64,000 nucleotides of DNA, from positions 848,855,978 to 848,919,977 of the forward strand of contig NC_090437.1 in assembly GCF_031143425.1 (NCBI RefSeq). Reading direction: 5' to 3'. The position numbers and the translations under genes are program-made. Below are positions 12,216 to 26,384 of this stretch, piece after piece (the stretch's first letter is position 1; each line of letters begins with the position of its first letter). A model generated the notes under the pieces. That model had not been told where the DNA came from, made no database searches, and saw nothing but the letters and a program-made list of their open reading frames with translations. Source of the stretch: Pleurodeles waltl. Lineage: Eukaryota; Chordata; Amphibia; Caudata; Salamandridae.

Positions 12216-15200
12216 TGCAAAAATCACCTCTGTTTTCTTTAAAAAATTGGATGTGTCTACGTTGTGTTTTGGGGCGTTTCCTGTCACAGGCGCTAGGCCT
12301 ACCCACACAAGTGAGGTATCATTTTTATCGGGAGACTTGGGGGAACGCTGGGTGGAAGGAAATTTGTGGCTCCTCTCAGATTCCAGAAATTTCTGTCACC
12401 GAAATGTGAGGAAAATGTGTTTTTTTAGCCAAATTTTGAGGTTTGCAAAGGATTCTGGGTAACAGAACCTGGTCAGAGCCCCACAAGTCACCCCATCATT
12501 GATTCCCCTAGGACTCTAGTGTTCAAAAATGCACAGGTTTGGTAGGTTTCCCTAGGTGCTGGCTGAGCTAGAGGCCAAAATCTACAGGTAGGCACTTTGC
12601 AAAAATCACCTCAGTTTTCTTTAAAAAAATGTGATGTGTCCACGTTGTGTTTTGGGGCGTTTCTTGTCATGGGCGCTGGCCTACCCACACAAGTGAGGTA
12701 TCATTTTTATTGGGAGACTTGGGGTTCCCCTGGGTGGAAGGAAATTTGTGGCTCCTCTCAGATTCCAGAACTTTCTGTCACCGAAATGTGAGGAAAATGT
12801 TTTTTTTTAGCCAAATTTTGAGGTTTGCAAAGGATTCTGGGAAACAGAACCTGGTCAGAGCCCCACAAGTCACCCCATCTTGGATTCCCCTAGGTCTCTA
12901 GTTTAAAAAAATGCACAGGTTTGGTAGGTTTTCCTAGGTGCCGGCTGAGCTAGAGGCCAAAATCTACAGGTAGGCACTTTGCAAAAATCACCTCTGTTTT
13001 CTTTAAATAAATGTGATGTGTCTACGTTGTGTTTTGGGGCGTTTCTTGTCACGGGCGCTAGGCCTACCCACACAAGTGAGGTATCATTTTTATCGGGAGA
13101 CTTGGGGTTCCCCTGGGTGGAAGGAAATTTGTGGCTCCTCTCAGATTCCAGAACTTTCTGTCACCGAAACGTGAGGAAAATGTGTTTTTTTAGCCAAATT
13201 TTGAGGTTTGCAAAGGATTCTGGGTACCAGAACCTGATCAGAGCCCCACAAGTCACCCCATCTTGGATTCCCCTAGGTCTCTAGTTTTCAAAAATGCACA
13301 GGTTTGGTAGGTTTCCATAGGTGCCGACTGAGCTAGAGGCCAAAATCTACAGGTAGGCACTTTGCAAAAATCACCTCAGTTTTCTTTAAAAAAATGTGAT
13401 GTATACACGTTATGTTTTGGGGCGTTTCTTGTCACGGGCGCTAGGCCTACCCACACAAGTGAGGTATCATTTTTATCGGGAGACTTGGGGTTCCCCTGGG
13501 TGGAAGGAAATTTGTGGCTCCTCTCAGATTCTAGAACTTTCTGTCACCGAAACATGAGGAAAATGTGTTTTTTTAGCCAAATTTTGAGGTTTGCAAAGGA
13601 TTCTGGGTAACAGAACCTGGTCAGAGCCCCACAAGTCACCCCATCCTGGATTCCCCTAGGTCTCTAGTTTTCAAAAATGCACAGGTTTGGTAGGTTTACC
13701 TAGGTGCCGGCTGAGCTAGAGGCCAAAATCTACAGGTAGGCACTTTGCAAAAATCACCTCTTTTTTCTTTAAAAAATTGGATGTGTCTACGTTGTGTTTT
13801 GGGGCATTTCCTGTCACAGGCGCTAGGCCTACCCACACAAGTGAGGTATCATTTTTATCGGGAGACTTTGGGGAACGCTGGGTGGATGGAAATTTGTGGC
13901 TCCTCTCAGATTCCAGAACTTTCTGTCACCGAAATGTGAGGAAAATGTGTTTTTTTAGCCAAATTTTGAGGTTTGCAAAGGATTCTGGGTAACAGAACCT
14001 GGTCAGAGCCCCACAAGTCACCCCATCATTGATTCCCCTAGGACTCTAGTGTTAAAAAATGCACAGGTTTGGTAGGTTTCCCTAGGTGCCGGCTGAGTTA
14101 GTGGCCAAAATCTACAGGTAGGCATTTTGCAAAAATCACCTCAGTTTTCTTTAAAAAAATGTGATGTGTCCACGTTGTGTTTTGAGGCGTTTCTTGTCAC
14201 AGGCGCTAGGCCTACCCACACAAGTGAGGTATCATTTTTATTGGGAGACTTGGGGTTCCCCTGGGTGGAAGGAAATTTGTGGCTCCTCTCAGATTCCAGA
14301 ACTTTCTGTCACCGAAATGTGAGGAAAATGTGTTTTTTTAGACAAATTTTGAGGTTTGCAAAGGATTCTGGGTAACAGAACCTGGTCAGAGCCCCACAAG
14401 TCACCCCATCTTTGATTCCCCTAGGTCTCTAGTTTTCAAAAATGCACTGGTTTGGTAGGTTTACCTAGGTGCCGGCTGAGCTAGAGGCCAAAATCTACAG
14501 GTAGGCACTTTGCAAAAATCACCTCTGTTTTCTTTAAAAAATTGGATATGTCTACGTTGTGTTTTGGGGCGTTTCCCGTCACAGGCGCTAGGCCTACCCA
14601 CACAAGTGAGGTATCATTTTTATCGGGAGACTTCGGGGAACGCTGGGTGGACGGAAATTTGAGGCTCCACTCAGATTTCATAACTTTCTGTCACCGAAAT
14701 GTGAGGAAAATGTGTTTTTTAGCCAAATTTTGAGGTTTGCAAAGGATTCTGGGTAACAGAACCGGGTCAGAGCCCCACAAGTCACCCCATCATTGATTCC
14801 CCTAGGACTCTAGTGTTAAAAAATGCACAGGTTTGGTAGGTTTCCCTAGGTGCCGGCTGAGCTAGAGGCCAAAATCTACAGGTAGGCACTTTGCAAAAAT
14901 CACCTCTGTTTTCTTTAAAAAATTGGATGTGTCTACGTTGTGTTTTGGGGCGTTTCCTGTCACAGGCGCTAGGCCTACCCACACAAGCGAGGTATCAGTT
15001 TTTATCGGGAGACTTCGGGGAACGCTGGGTGGACGGAAATTTGTGGCTCCTCTCAGATTCCAGAACTTTCTCTCACCGAAACGTGAGGAAAATGAGTTTT
15101 TTTAGGCAAATTTTGAGGTTTGCAAAGGTTTCTGGGTAACAGAACATGGTCAGAGCCCCACAAGTCACCCCATCACTGATTCCCCTAGGACTCTGGTGTT

Positions 15201-18200
15201 CAAAAATGCACAGGTTTGGTAGGTTTCCCTAGGTGCCGGCTGAGCTAGAGGCCAAAATCTACAGGTAGGCACTTTGCAAAAATCACCTCTGTTTTCTTTA
15301 AAAAAATGTAATGTGTCTACGTTGTGTTTTGGGGCGTTTCCTGTCACAGGCGCTAGGCCTACCCACACAAGTGAGGTATCATTTTTATCGGGAGACTTTG
15401 GGGAACGCTGGGTGGATGGAAATTTGTGGCTCCTCTCAGATTTCATAACTTTCTGTCACCGAAATGTGAGGAAAATGTGTTTTTTTAGCCAAATTTTGAG
15501 GTTTGCAAAGGATTCTGGGTAACAGAACCTGGTCAGAGCCCCACAAGTCACCCCATCATTGATTCCCCTAGGACTCTAGTGTTAAAAAATGCACAGGTTT
15601 GGTAGGTTTCCCTAGGTGCCGGCTGAGCTAGAGGCCAAAATCTACAGGTAGGCATTTTGCAAAAATCACCTCAGTTTTCTTTAAAAAAATTTGATGTGTC
15701 CATGTTGTGTTTTGGGGCATTTCTTGTCACGGGCGCTAGGCCTACCCACACAAGTGAGGTATCATTTTTATCGGGAGACTTGGGGTTCCCCTGGGTGGAA
15801 GGAAATTTGTGGCTCCTCTCAGATTCCAGAACTTTCTGTCTCCGAAATGTGAGGAAAATTTGTTTTTTTAGCCAAATTTTGAGGTTTGCAAAGGATTCTG
15901 GGTAACAGAACCTGGTCCGAGCCCCACAAGTCACCCCATCTTGGATTCCCCTAGGTCTCTAGTTTTCAAAAATGCACCGGTTTGGTAGGTTTACCTAGGT
16001 GCCGGCTGAGCTAGAGGCCAAAATCTACAGGTAGGCACTTTGCAAAAATCACCTCTGTTTTCTTTAAAAAAAAAAAATGTGATGTGTCTACGTTGTGTTT
16101 TGGGGTGTTTCCTGTCACAGGCGCTAGGCCTACCCACACAAGTGAGGGATCATTTTTATCGGGAGACTTTGGGGAACGCTGGGTGGACGGAAATTTGAGG
16201 CTCCTCTCAGATTTCATAACTTTCTGTCACCGAAATGTGAGGAAAATTTGTTTTTTTAGCCAAATTTTGAGGTTTGCAAAGGATTCTGGGTAACAGAACC
16301 TGGTTAGAGCCCCACAAGTCACCCCATCATTGATTCCCCTAGGACTCTAGTGTTAAAAAATGCACAGGTTTGGTAGGTTTCCCTAGGTGCCGGCTGAGCT
16401 AGAGGCCAAAATCTACAGGTAGGCATTTTGCAAAAATCACCTCAGTTTTCTTTAAAAAAATGTGATGTGTCCACGTTGTGTTTTGGGGCGTTTCTTGTCA
16501 CGGGCGCTAGGCCTACCCACACAAGTGAGGTATCATTTTCATCGGGAGACTTGGGGGAACGCTGGGTGGAAGGAAATTTGTGGCTCCTCTCAGATTCTAG
16601 AAATTTCTGTCACCGAAATGTGAGGAAAATGTGTTTTGTTAGTCAAATTTTGAGGTTTGCAAAGGATTCTGGGTAACAGAACCCTGTCAGAGCCCCACAA
16701 GTCACCCCATCATTGATTCCCCTAGGACTCTAGTGTTAAAAAATGCACAGGTTTGGTAGGTTTCCCTAGGTGCCGGCTGAGCTAGAGGCCAAAATGTACA
16801 GGTAGGCACTTTGCAAAAATCACTTCAGTTTTCTTTCAAAAAATGTGATGTGTCCACGTTGTGCTTTGGGGCATTTCTTGTCACGGGCGCTAGGCCTACC
16901 CACACAAGTGAGGTATCATTTTTATTGGGAGACTTGGGGTTCCCCTGGGTGGAAGGAAATTTGTGGCTCCTCTCAGATTCCAGAACTTTCTGTCACCGAA
17001 ATTTGAGGAAAATGTGTTTTTTTAGCCAAATATTGAGGTTTGCAAAGGATTCTGGGTAACAGAACCTAGTCAGAGCCCCACAAGTCACCCCATCTTGGAT
17101 TCCCCTAGGTCTCTAGTTTTCAAAAATGCACAGGTTTGGTAGGTTTACCTAGGTGCCGGCTGAGCTAGAGGCCAAAATCTACAGGTAGGCACTTTGCAAA
17201 AATCACCTCTGTTTTCTTAAATAAATTGGATGTGTCTACGTTGTGTTTTGGGGCGTTTCCTGTCACAGGCGCTAGGCCTACCCACACAAGTGAGGTATCA
17301 TTTTTATCGGGAGACTTCGGGGAACGCTGGGTGGATGGAAATTTGTGGCTCCTCTCAGATTCCAGAACTTTCTGTCACCGAAATTTGAGGAAAATGTGTT
17401 TTTTTAGCCAAATTTTGAGGTTTGCCAAGGATTCTGGGTAACAGAACCTGGTCAGAGCCCCACAAGTCACCCCATCATTGATTCCCCTAGGACTCTAGTG
17501 TTCAAAAATGCACAGGTTTGGTAGGTTTCCTTAGGTGCCGGCTGAGCTAGAGGCCAAAATATACAGGTAGGCATTTTGCAAAAATCACCTCAGTTTTCTT
17601 TAAAAAAATGTGATGTGTCCACGTTGTGTTTTGGGGCGTTTCTTGTCACGGGCGCTAGGCCTACCCACACAAGTGAGATATCATTTTTATCGGGAGACTT
17701 GGGGTTCCCCTGGGTGGAAGGAAATTTGTGGCTCCTCTCAGATTCCAGAACTTTCTGTCTCCGAAATGTGAGGAAAATGTGTTTTTTTAGCCAAATTTTG
17801 AGGTTTGCAAAGGATTCTGGGTAACAGAACCTGGTCCGAACCCCACAAGTCACCCCATCTTGGATTCCCCTACGTCTCTAGTTTTAAAAAATGCACCGGT
17901 TTGGTAGGTTTACCTAGGTGCCGGCTGAGCTAGAGGCCAAAATCTACAGGTAGGCACTTTGCAAAAATCACCTCTGTTTTCTTTAAAAAATTGGATGTGT
18001 CTACGTTGTGTTTTGGGGCGTTTCCTGTCACAGGCGCTAGGCCTACCCACACAAGTGAGGTATCATTTTTATCTTGAGACTTCGGGGAACGCTGGGTGGA
18101 TGGAAATTTGTGGCTCCTCTCAGATTCTAGAAATTTCTGTCACCGAAATGTGAGGAAAATGTGTTTTTTTAGCCAAATTTTGAGGTTTGCAAAGGATTCT

Positions 18201-18723
18201 GGGTAACAGAACCTGGTCAGAGCCCCACAAGTCACCCCATCATTGATTCCCCTAGGACTCTAGTGTTAAAAAATGCACAGGTTTGGTAGGTTTCCCTAGG
18301 TGCTGGCTGAGCTAGAGGCCAAAATATACAGGTAGGCACTTTGCAAAAATCACCTCAGTTTTCTTTAAAAAAATGTGATGTGTCCACGTTGTGTTTTGGG
18401 GCGTTTCTTGTCACGGGCCCTAGGCCTATCCACACAAGTGAGGTATCATTTTTATTGGGAGACTTGGGGTTCCCCTGGGTGGAAGGAAATTTGTGGCTCC
18501 TCTCAGATTCCAGAACTTTCTGTCACCGAAATGTGAGGAAAATATTTTTTTTTAGTGACATTTTGAGGTTTGCAAAGGATTCTGGGTAACAGAACCTGGT
18601 CCGAGCCCCACAAGTCACCCCATCTTGGATTCCCCTAGGTCTCTAGTTTTCAAAAATGCACCGGTTTGGTAGGTTTACCTAGGTGCCGGCTGAGCTAGAG
18701 GCCAAAATCTACAGGTAGGCACT
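12216..18723. repeat. Satellite A segment without a clean local HOR
   Basis: About 17 monomers of mixed classes. No single period repeats cleanly. The start (12176-12900) matches 49308-50030 at an offset of 37132 and shares two small indels with it. Then 12979-14126 matches 50494-51572 at an offset of 37515, so one monomer has been lost or gained between the two loci. The 16041-17000 stretch partly matches 18724-19700 at about 2682 bases (seven monomers). It looks like a patchwork joining HOR 1/2 to the 18-monomer block. No gene or other element is visible. Confidence 0.8.
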
Positions 18724-19874
18724 TTGCAAAAATCACCTCTGTTTTCTTTAAAAAAAAAATGTGATGTGTCTACGTTGTGTTTTGGGGTGTTTCCTGTCAC
18801 AGGCGCTAGGCCTACCCACACAAGTGAGGGATCATTTTTATCGGGAGACTTTGGGGAACGCTGGGTGGACGGAAATTTGAGGCTCCTCTCAGATTTCATA
18901 ACTTTCTGTCACCGAAATGTGAGGAAAATGAGTTTTTTAAGCCAAATTTTGAGGTTTGCAAAGGATTCTGGGTAACAGAACCTGGTCAGAGCCCCACAAG
19001 TCACCCCATCATTGATTCCCCTAGGACTCTAGTGTTAAAAAATGCACAGGTTTGGTAGGTTTCCCTAGGTGCCGGCTGAGCTAGAGGCCAAAATCTACAG
19101 GTAGGCATTTTGCAAAAATCACCTCAGTTTTCTTTAAAAAAATGTGATGTGTCCACGTTGTGTTTTGGGGCGTTTCTTGTCACGGGCGCTAGGCCTACCC
19201 ACACAAGTGAGGTATCATTTTCATCGGGAGACTTGGGGGAACGCTGGGTGGAAGGAAATTTGTGGCTCCTCTCAGATTCTAGAAATTTCTGTCACCGAAA
19301 TGTGAGGAAAATGTGTTTTGTTAGTCAAATTTTGAGGTTTGCAAAGGATTCTGGGTAACAGAACCTGGTCAGAGCCCCACAAGTCACCCCATCATTGATT
19401 CCCCTAGGACTCTAGTGTTAAAAAATGCGCAGGTTTGGTAGGTTTCCCTAGGTGCTGGCTGAGCTAGAGGCCAAAATCTACAGGTAGGCACTTTGCAAAA
19501 ATCACCTCAGTTTTCTTTCAAAAAATGTGATGTGTCCACGTTGTGTTTTGGGGCGTTTCTTGTCATGGGCGCTGGCCTACCCACACAAGTGAGGTATCAT
19601 TTTTATTGGGAGACTTGGGGTTCCCCTGGGTGGAAGGAAATTTGTGGCTCCTCTCAGATTCCAGAACTTTCTGTCACCGAAATGTGAGGAAAATGTTTTT
19701 TTTTAGCCAAATTTTGAGGTTTGCAAAGGATTCTGGGTAACAGAACCTGGTCAGAGCCCCACAAGTCACCCCATCTTGGATTCCCCTAGGTCTCTAGTTT
19801 AAAAAAATGCACAGGTTTGGTAGGTTTCCCTAGGTGCCGGCTGAGCTAGAGGCCAAAATCTACAGGTAGGCACT

Positions 19875-22800
19875 TTGCAAAAATCACCTCTGTTTTCTTT
19901 AAAAAAATGTGATGTGTCTACGTTGTGTTTTGGGGCGTTTCCTGTCACAGGCGCTAGGCCTACCCACACAAGTGAGGTATCATTTTTATCGGGGGACTTT
20001 GGGGAACGCTGGGTGGACAGAAATTTGTGGCTCCTCTCAGATTTCAGAACTTTCTGTCACCGAAATGTGAGGAAAATTTGTTTTTTTAGCCAATTTTAAG
20101 GTTTGCAAAGGATTCTGGGTAACAGAACCTGGTCAGAGCCCCACAAGTCACCCCATCATTGATTCCCCTAGGACTCTAGTGTTCAAAAATGTACAGGTTT
20201 GGTAGGTTTCCCTAGGTGCCGGCTGAGCTAGAGGCCAAAATCTACAGGTAGGCATTTTGCAAAAATCACCTCAGTTTTCTTTCAAAAAATGTGATGTGTC
20301 TACGTTGTGTTTTGGGGCGTTTCTTGTCACGGGCGCTAGGCCTACCCACACAAGTGAGGTATCATTTTTATCGGGAGACTTGGGGTTCCCCTGGGTGGAA
20401 GGAAATTTGTGGCTCCTCTCAGATTCCAGAACTTTCTGTCACCGAAATGTGAGGAAAATATTTTTTTTTAGTGAAATTTTGAGGTTTGCAAAGGATTCTG
20501 GGTAACAGAACCTGGTCAGAGCCCCACAAGTCACCCCATCTTGGATTCCCCTAGGTCTCTAGTTTTCAAAAATGCACAGGTTTGGTAGGTTTACCTAGGT
20601 GCCGGCTGAGCTAGAGGCCAAAATCTACAGGTATGCACTTTGCAAAAATCACCTCAGTTTTCTTTCAAAAAATGTGATGTGTCCACGTTGTGTTTTGGGG
20701 CGTTTCCTGTCATGGGCGCTAGGCCTACCCACACAAGTGAGGTATCATTTTTATTGGGAGACTTGGGGTTCCCCTGGGTGGAAGGAAATTTGTGGCTCCT
20801 CTCAGATTCCAGAACTTTCTGTCACCGAAATGTGAGGAAAATATTTTTTTTTAGTGAAATTTTGAGGTTTGCAAAGGATTCTGGGTAACAGAACCTGGTC
20901 AGAGCCCCACAAGTCACCCCATCTTGGATTCCCCTAGGTCTCTAGTTTAAATAAATGCACAGGTTTGGTAGGTTTCCCTAGGTGCCGGCTGAGCTAGAGG
21001 CCAAAATCTACAGGTAGGCACTTTGCAAAAATCACCTCTGTTTTCTTTAAAAAAAATGTGATGTGCCTACGTTGTGTTTTGGGGCGTTTCCTGTCACAGG
21101 CGCTAGGCCTACCCACACAAGTGAGGGATCATTTTTATCGGGAGACTTTGGGGAACGCTGGGTGGACGGAAATTTGAGGCTCCTCTCAGATTTCATAACT
21201 TTCTGTCACCGAAATGTGAGGAAAATGTGTTTTTTTAGCCAAATTTTGAGGTTTGCAAAGGATTCTGGGTAACAGAACCTGGTCAGAGCCCCACAAGTCA
21301 CCCCATCATTGATTCCCCTAGGACTCTAGTGTTCAAAAATGCACAGGTTTGGTAGGTTTCCCTAGGTGCCGGCTGAGCTAGAGGCCAAAATCTACAGGTA
21401 GGCATTTTGCAAAAATCACCTCAGTTTTCTTTAAAAAAATTTGATGTGTCCACGTTGAGTTTTGGGGCGTTTCTTGTCACGGGCGCTAGGCCTACCCACA
21501 CAAGTGAGGTATCATTTTTATCGGGAGACTTGGGGTTCCCCTGGGTGGAAGGAAATTTGTGGCTCCTCTCAGATTCCAGAACTTTCTGTCTCCGAAATGT
21601 GAGGAAAATGTGTTTTTTTAGCCAAATTTTGAGGTTTGCAAAGGATTCTGGGAAACAGAACCTGGTCAGAGCCCCACAAGTCACCCCATCTTGGATTCCC
21701 CTAGGTCTCTAGTTTAAAAAAATGCACAGGTTTGGTAGGTTTTCCTAGGTGCCGGCTGAGCTAGAGGCCAAAATCTACAGGTAGGCACTTTGCAAAAATC
21801 ACCTCTGTTTTCTTTAAATAAATGTGATGTGTCTACGTTGTGTTTTGGGGCGTTTCTTGTCACGGGCGCTAGGCCTACCCACACAAGTGAGGTATCATTT
21901 TTATCGGGAGACTTGGGGTTCCCCTGGGTGGAAGGAAATTTGTGGCTCCTCTCAGATTCCAGAACTTTCTGTCACCGAAATGTGAGGAAAATGTTTTTTT
22001 TTAGCCAAATTTTGAGGTTTGCAAAGGATTCTGGGTAACAGAACCTGGTCAGAGCCCCACAAGTCACCCCATCTTGGATTCCCCTAGGTCTCTAGTTTAA
22101 AAAAATGCACAGGTTTGGTAGGTTTCCCTAGGTGCCGGCTGAGCTAGAGGCCAAAATCTACAGGTAGGCACTTTGCAAAAATCACCTCTGTTTTCTTTAA
22201 AAAAATGTGATGTGTCTACGTTGTGTTTTGGGGCGTTTCCTGTCACAGGCGCTAGGCCTACCCACACAAGTGAGGTATCATTTTTATCGGGGGACTTTGG
22301 GGAACGCTGGGTGGACAGAAATTTGTGGCTCCTCTCAGATTTCAGAACTTTCTGTCACCGAAATGTGAGGAAAATTTGTTTTTTTAGCCAATTTTAAGGT
22401 TTGCAAAGGATTCTGGGTAACAGAACCTGGTCAGAGCCCCACAAGTCACCCCATCATTGATTCCCCTAGGACTCTAGTGTTCAAAAATGTACAGGTTTGG
22501 TAGGTTTCCCTAGGTGCCGGCTGAGCTAGAGGCCAAAATCTACAGGTAGGCATTTTGCAAAAATCACCTCAGTTTTCTTTCAAAAAATGTGATGTGTCTA
22601 CGTTGTGTTTTGGGGCGTTTCTTGTCACGGGCGCTAGGCCTACCCACACAAGTGAGGTATCATTTTTATCGGGAGACTTGGGGTTCCCCTGGGTGGAAGG
22701 AAATTTGTGGCTCCTCTCAGATTCCAGAACTTTCTGTCACCGAAATGTGAGGAAAATATTTTTTTTTAGTGAAATTTTGAGGTTTGCAAAGGATTCTGGG

Positions 22801-24087
22801 TAACAGAACCTGGTCAGAGCCCCACAAGTCACCCCATCTTGGATTCCCCTAGGTCTCTAGTTTTCAAAAATGCACAGGTTTGGTAGGTTTACCTAGGTGC
22901 CGGCTGAGCTAGAGGCCAAAATCTACAGGTATGCACTTTGCAAAAATCACCTCAGTTTTCTTTCAAAAAATGTGATGTGTCCACGTTGTGTTTTGGGGCG
23001 TTTCCTGTCATGGGCGCTAGGCCTACCCACACAAGTGAGGTATCATTTTTATTGGGAGACTTGGGGTTCCCCTGGGTGGAAGGAAATTTGTGGCTCCTCT
23101 CAGATTCCAGAACTTTCTGTCACCGAAATGTGAGGAAAATATTTTTTTTTAGTGAAATTTTGAGGTTTGCAAAGGATTCTGGGTAACAGAACCTGGTCAG
23201 AGCCCCACAAGTCACCCCATCTTGGATTCCCCTAGGTCTCTAGTTTAAATAAATGCACAGGTTTGGTAGGTTTCCCTAGGTGCCGGCTGAGCTAGAGGCC
23301 AAAATCTACAGGTAGGCACTTTGCAAAAATCACCTCTGTTTTCTTTAAAAAAAATGTGATGTGCCTACGTTGTGTTTTGGGGCGTTTCCTGTCACAGGCG
23401 CTAGGCCTACCCACACAAGTGAGGGATCATTTTTATCGGGAGACTTTGGGGAACGCTGGGTGGACGGAAATTTGAGGCTCCTCTCAGATTTCATAACTTT
23501 CTGTCACCGAAATGTGAGGAAAATGTGTTTTTTTAGCCAAATTTTGAGGTTTGCAAAGGATTCTGGGTAACAGAACCTGGTCAGAGCCCCACAAGTCACC
23601 CCATCATTGATTCCCCTAGGACTCTAGTGTTCAAAAATGCACAGGTTTGGTAGGTTTCCCTAGGTGCCGGCTGAGCTAGAGGCCAAAATCTACAGGTAGG
23701 CATTTTGCAAAAATCACCTCAGTTTTCTTTAAAAAAATTTGATGTGTCCACGTTGAGTTTTGGGGCGTTTCTTGTCACGGGCGCTAGGCCTACCCACACA
23801 AGTGAGGTATCATTTTTATCGGGAGACTTGGGGTTCCCCTGGGTGGAAGGAAATTTGTGGCTCCTCTCAGATTCCAGAACTTTCTGTCTCCGAAATGTGA
23901 GGAAAATGTGTTTTTTTAGCCACATTTTGAGGTTTGCAAAGGATTCTGGGTAACAGAACCTGGTCCGAGCCCCACAAGTCACCCCATCTTGGATTCCCCT
24001 AGGTCTCTAGTTTTAAAAAATGCACAGGTTTGGTAGGTTTCCCTAGGTGCCGACTGAGCTAGAGGCTAAAATCTACAGGTAGGCACT
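19875..24087. repeat. Nested 6-monomer tandem duplication (2298 bp period)
   Basis: The six monomers at 19875-22172 are followed directly by a second copy from 22173 at an offset of 2298. Shared rare variants include ATCGGGGGACTTT (19986, 22284), the CCAATTTTAAGG deletion/substitution (20089, 22387), GGTATGCACTT (20630, 22928) and GATGTGCCTACG (21060, 23358). Homology continues until about 23920, where the second copy switches class (GCCACATTTT replacing GCCAAATTTT). The third appearance at 29066 belongs to the 6892 bp period. Confidence 0.93.
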
Positions 24088-26384
24088 TTGCAAAAAACAC
24101 CTCTGTTTTTTTCAAAAAATTTGATGTGTCCACGTTATGTTTTGGGGCATTTCCTGTCACGGGCGCTAGGCCCAACCCACACAAGTGAGGTATCATTTTC
24201 ATCGGGAGACTTGGGGGAACGCTGGGTGGAAGGAAATTTGTGGCTCCTCTCAGATTCTAGAAATTCCTGTCACCGAAATGTGAGGAAAATGTGTTTTGTT
24301 AGTCAAATTTTGAGGTTTGCAAAGGATTCTGGGTAACAGAACCTGGTCAGAGCCCCACAAGTCACCCCATCTTGGATTCCCCTAGGTCTCTAGTTTTCAA
24401 AAATGTACCGGTTTGGTAGGTTTACCTAGGTGCCGGCTGAGCTAGAGGCCAAAATCTACAGGTAGGCACTTTGCAAAAATCACCTCTGTTTTCTTTAAAA
24501 AATTGTATGTGTCTACGTTGTGTTTTGGGGCGTTTCCTGTCACAGGCGCTAGGCCTACCCACACAAGTGAGGTATCATTTTTATCGGGAGACTTCGGGGA
24601 ACGCTGGGTGGACGGAAATTTGTAGCTCCATTCAGATTCCAGAACTTTCTGTCACCAAAATGTGAGGAAAATGTGTTTTTTTAGCCACATTTTGAGGTTT
24701 GCAAAGGATTCTGGGTAACAGAACCTGGTCAGAGCCCCACAAGTCACTCCATCTTGGATTCCCCTAGGTCTCTAGTTTTAAAAAATGCACAGGTTTGGTA
24801 GGTTTCCCTAGGTGCCGGCTGAGCTAGAGGCTAAAATCTACAGGTAGGCACTTTGCAAAAAACACCTCTGTTCTTTTCAAAAAATTTTATGTGTCCACGT
24901 TATGTTTTGGGTCATTTCCTGTCACGGGCGCTAGGCCCAACCCACACAAGTGAGGTATCATTTTCATCGGAAGACTTGGGGGAACGCTGGGTGTAAGGAA
25001 ATTTGTGGCTCCTCTAAGATTCTAGAAATTTCTGTCACCGAAATGTGAGGAAAATGTGTTTTTTTAGCCAAATTTTGAGGTTTGCAAAGGATTCTGGGTA
25101 ACAGAACCTGGTCAGAGCCCCACAAGTCACCCCATCATTGATTCCCCTAGGACTCTAGTGTTAAAAAATGCACAGTTTTGGTAAGTTTCCCTAGGTGCTG
25201 GCTGAGCTAGAGGCCAAAATCTACAGGTAGGCACTTTGCAAAAATCACCTCAGTTTTCTTTAAAAAAATGTGATGTGTCCACGTTGTGTTTTGGGGCGTT
25301 TCTTGTCATGGGCGCTGGCCTACCCACACAAGTGAGGTATCATTTTTATTGGGAGACTTGGGGTTCCCCTGGGTGGAAGGAAATTTGTGGCTCCTCTCAG
25401 ATTCCAGAACTTTCTGTCACCGAAATGTGAGGAAAATGTGTTTTTTTAGCCAAATTTTGAGGTTTGCAAAGGATTCTGGGTAACAGAACCTGGTCAGAGC
25501 CCCACAAGTCACCCCATCATTGATTCCCCTATGACTCTAGTGTTAAAAAATGCACAGGTTTGGTAAGTTTCCCTAGGTGCTGGCTGAGCTAGAGGCCAAA
25601 ATCTACAGGTAGGCACTTTGCAAAAATCACCTCAGTTTTCTTTAAAAAAATGTGATGTGTCTACGTTGTGTTTTGGGGCGTTTCTTGCAACGGGCCCTAG
25701 GCCTACCCACACAAGTGAGGTATCATTTTTATTGGGAGACTTGGGGTTCCCCTGGGTGGAAGGAAATTTGTGGCTCCTCTCAGATTCCAGAACTTTCTGT
25801 CACCGAAATGTGAGGAAAATGTTTTTTTTTAGCCAAATTTTGAGGTTTGCAAAGGATTCTGGGTAACAGAACCTAGTCAGAGCCCCACAAGTCACCCCAT
25901 CTTGGATTCCCCTAGGTCTCTAGTTTAAAAAAATGCACAGGTTTGGTAGGTTTCCCTAGGTGCCGGCTGAGCTAGAGGCCAAAATATACAGGTAGGCACT
26001 TTGCAAAAATCACCTCTGTTTTCTTTAAAAAAAATTTGATGTGTCTACGTTGTGTTTTGGGGCGTTTCCTGTCACAGGCGCTAGGCCTACCCACACAAGT
26101 GAGGTATCATTTTTATCGGGAGACTTTGGGGAACGCTGGGTGGAAGGAAATTTGTGGCTTCTCTCAGATTTCATAACTTTCTGTCACCGAAATGTGAGGA
26201 AAATTTATTTTTGTAGCCAAATTTTGAGGTTTGCAAAGGATTCTGGGTAACAGAACCTGGTCAGAGCCCCACAAGTCACCCCATCATTGATTCCCCTAGG
26301 ACTCTAGTGTTCAAAAATGCACAGGTTTGGTAGGTTTCCCTAGGTGCCGGCTGAGCTAGAGGCCAAAATCTACAGATAGGCATT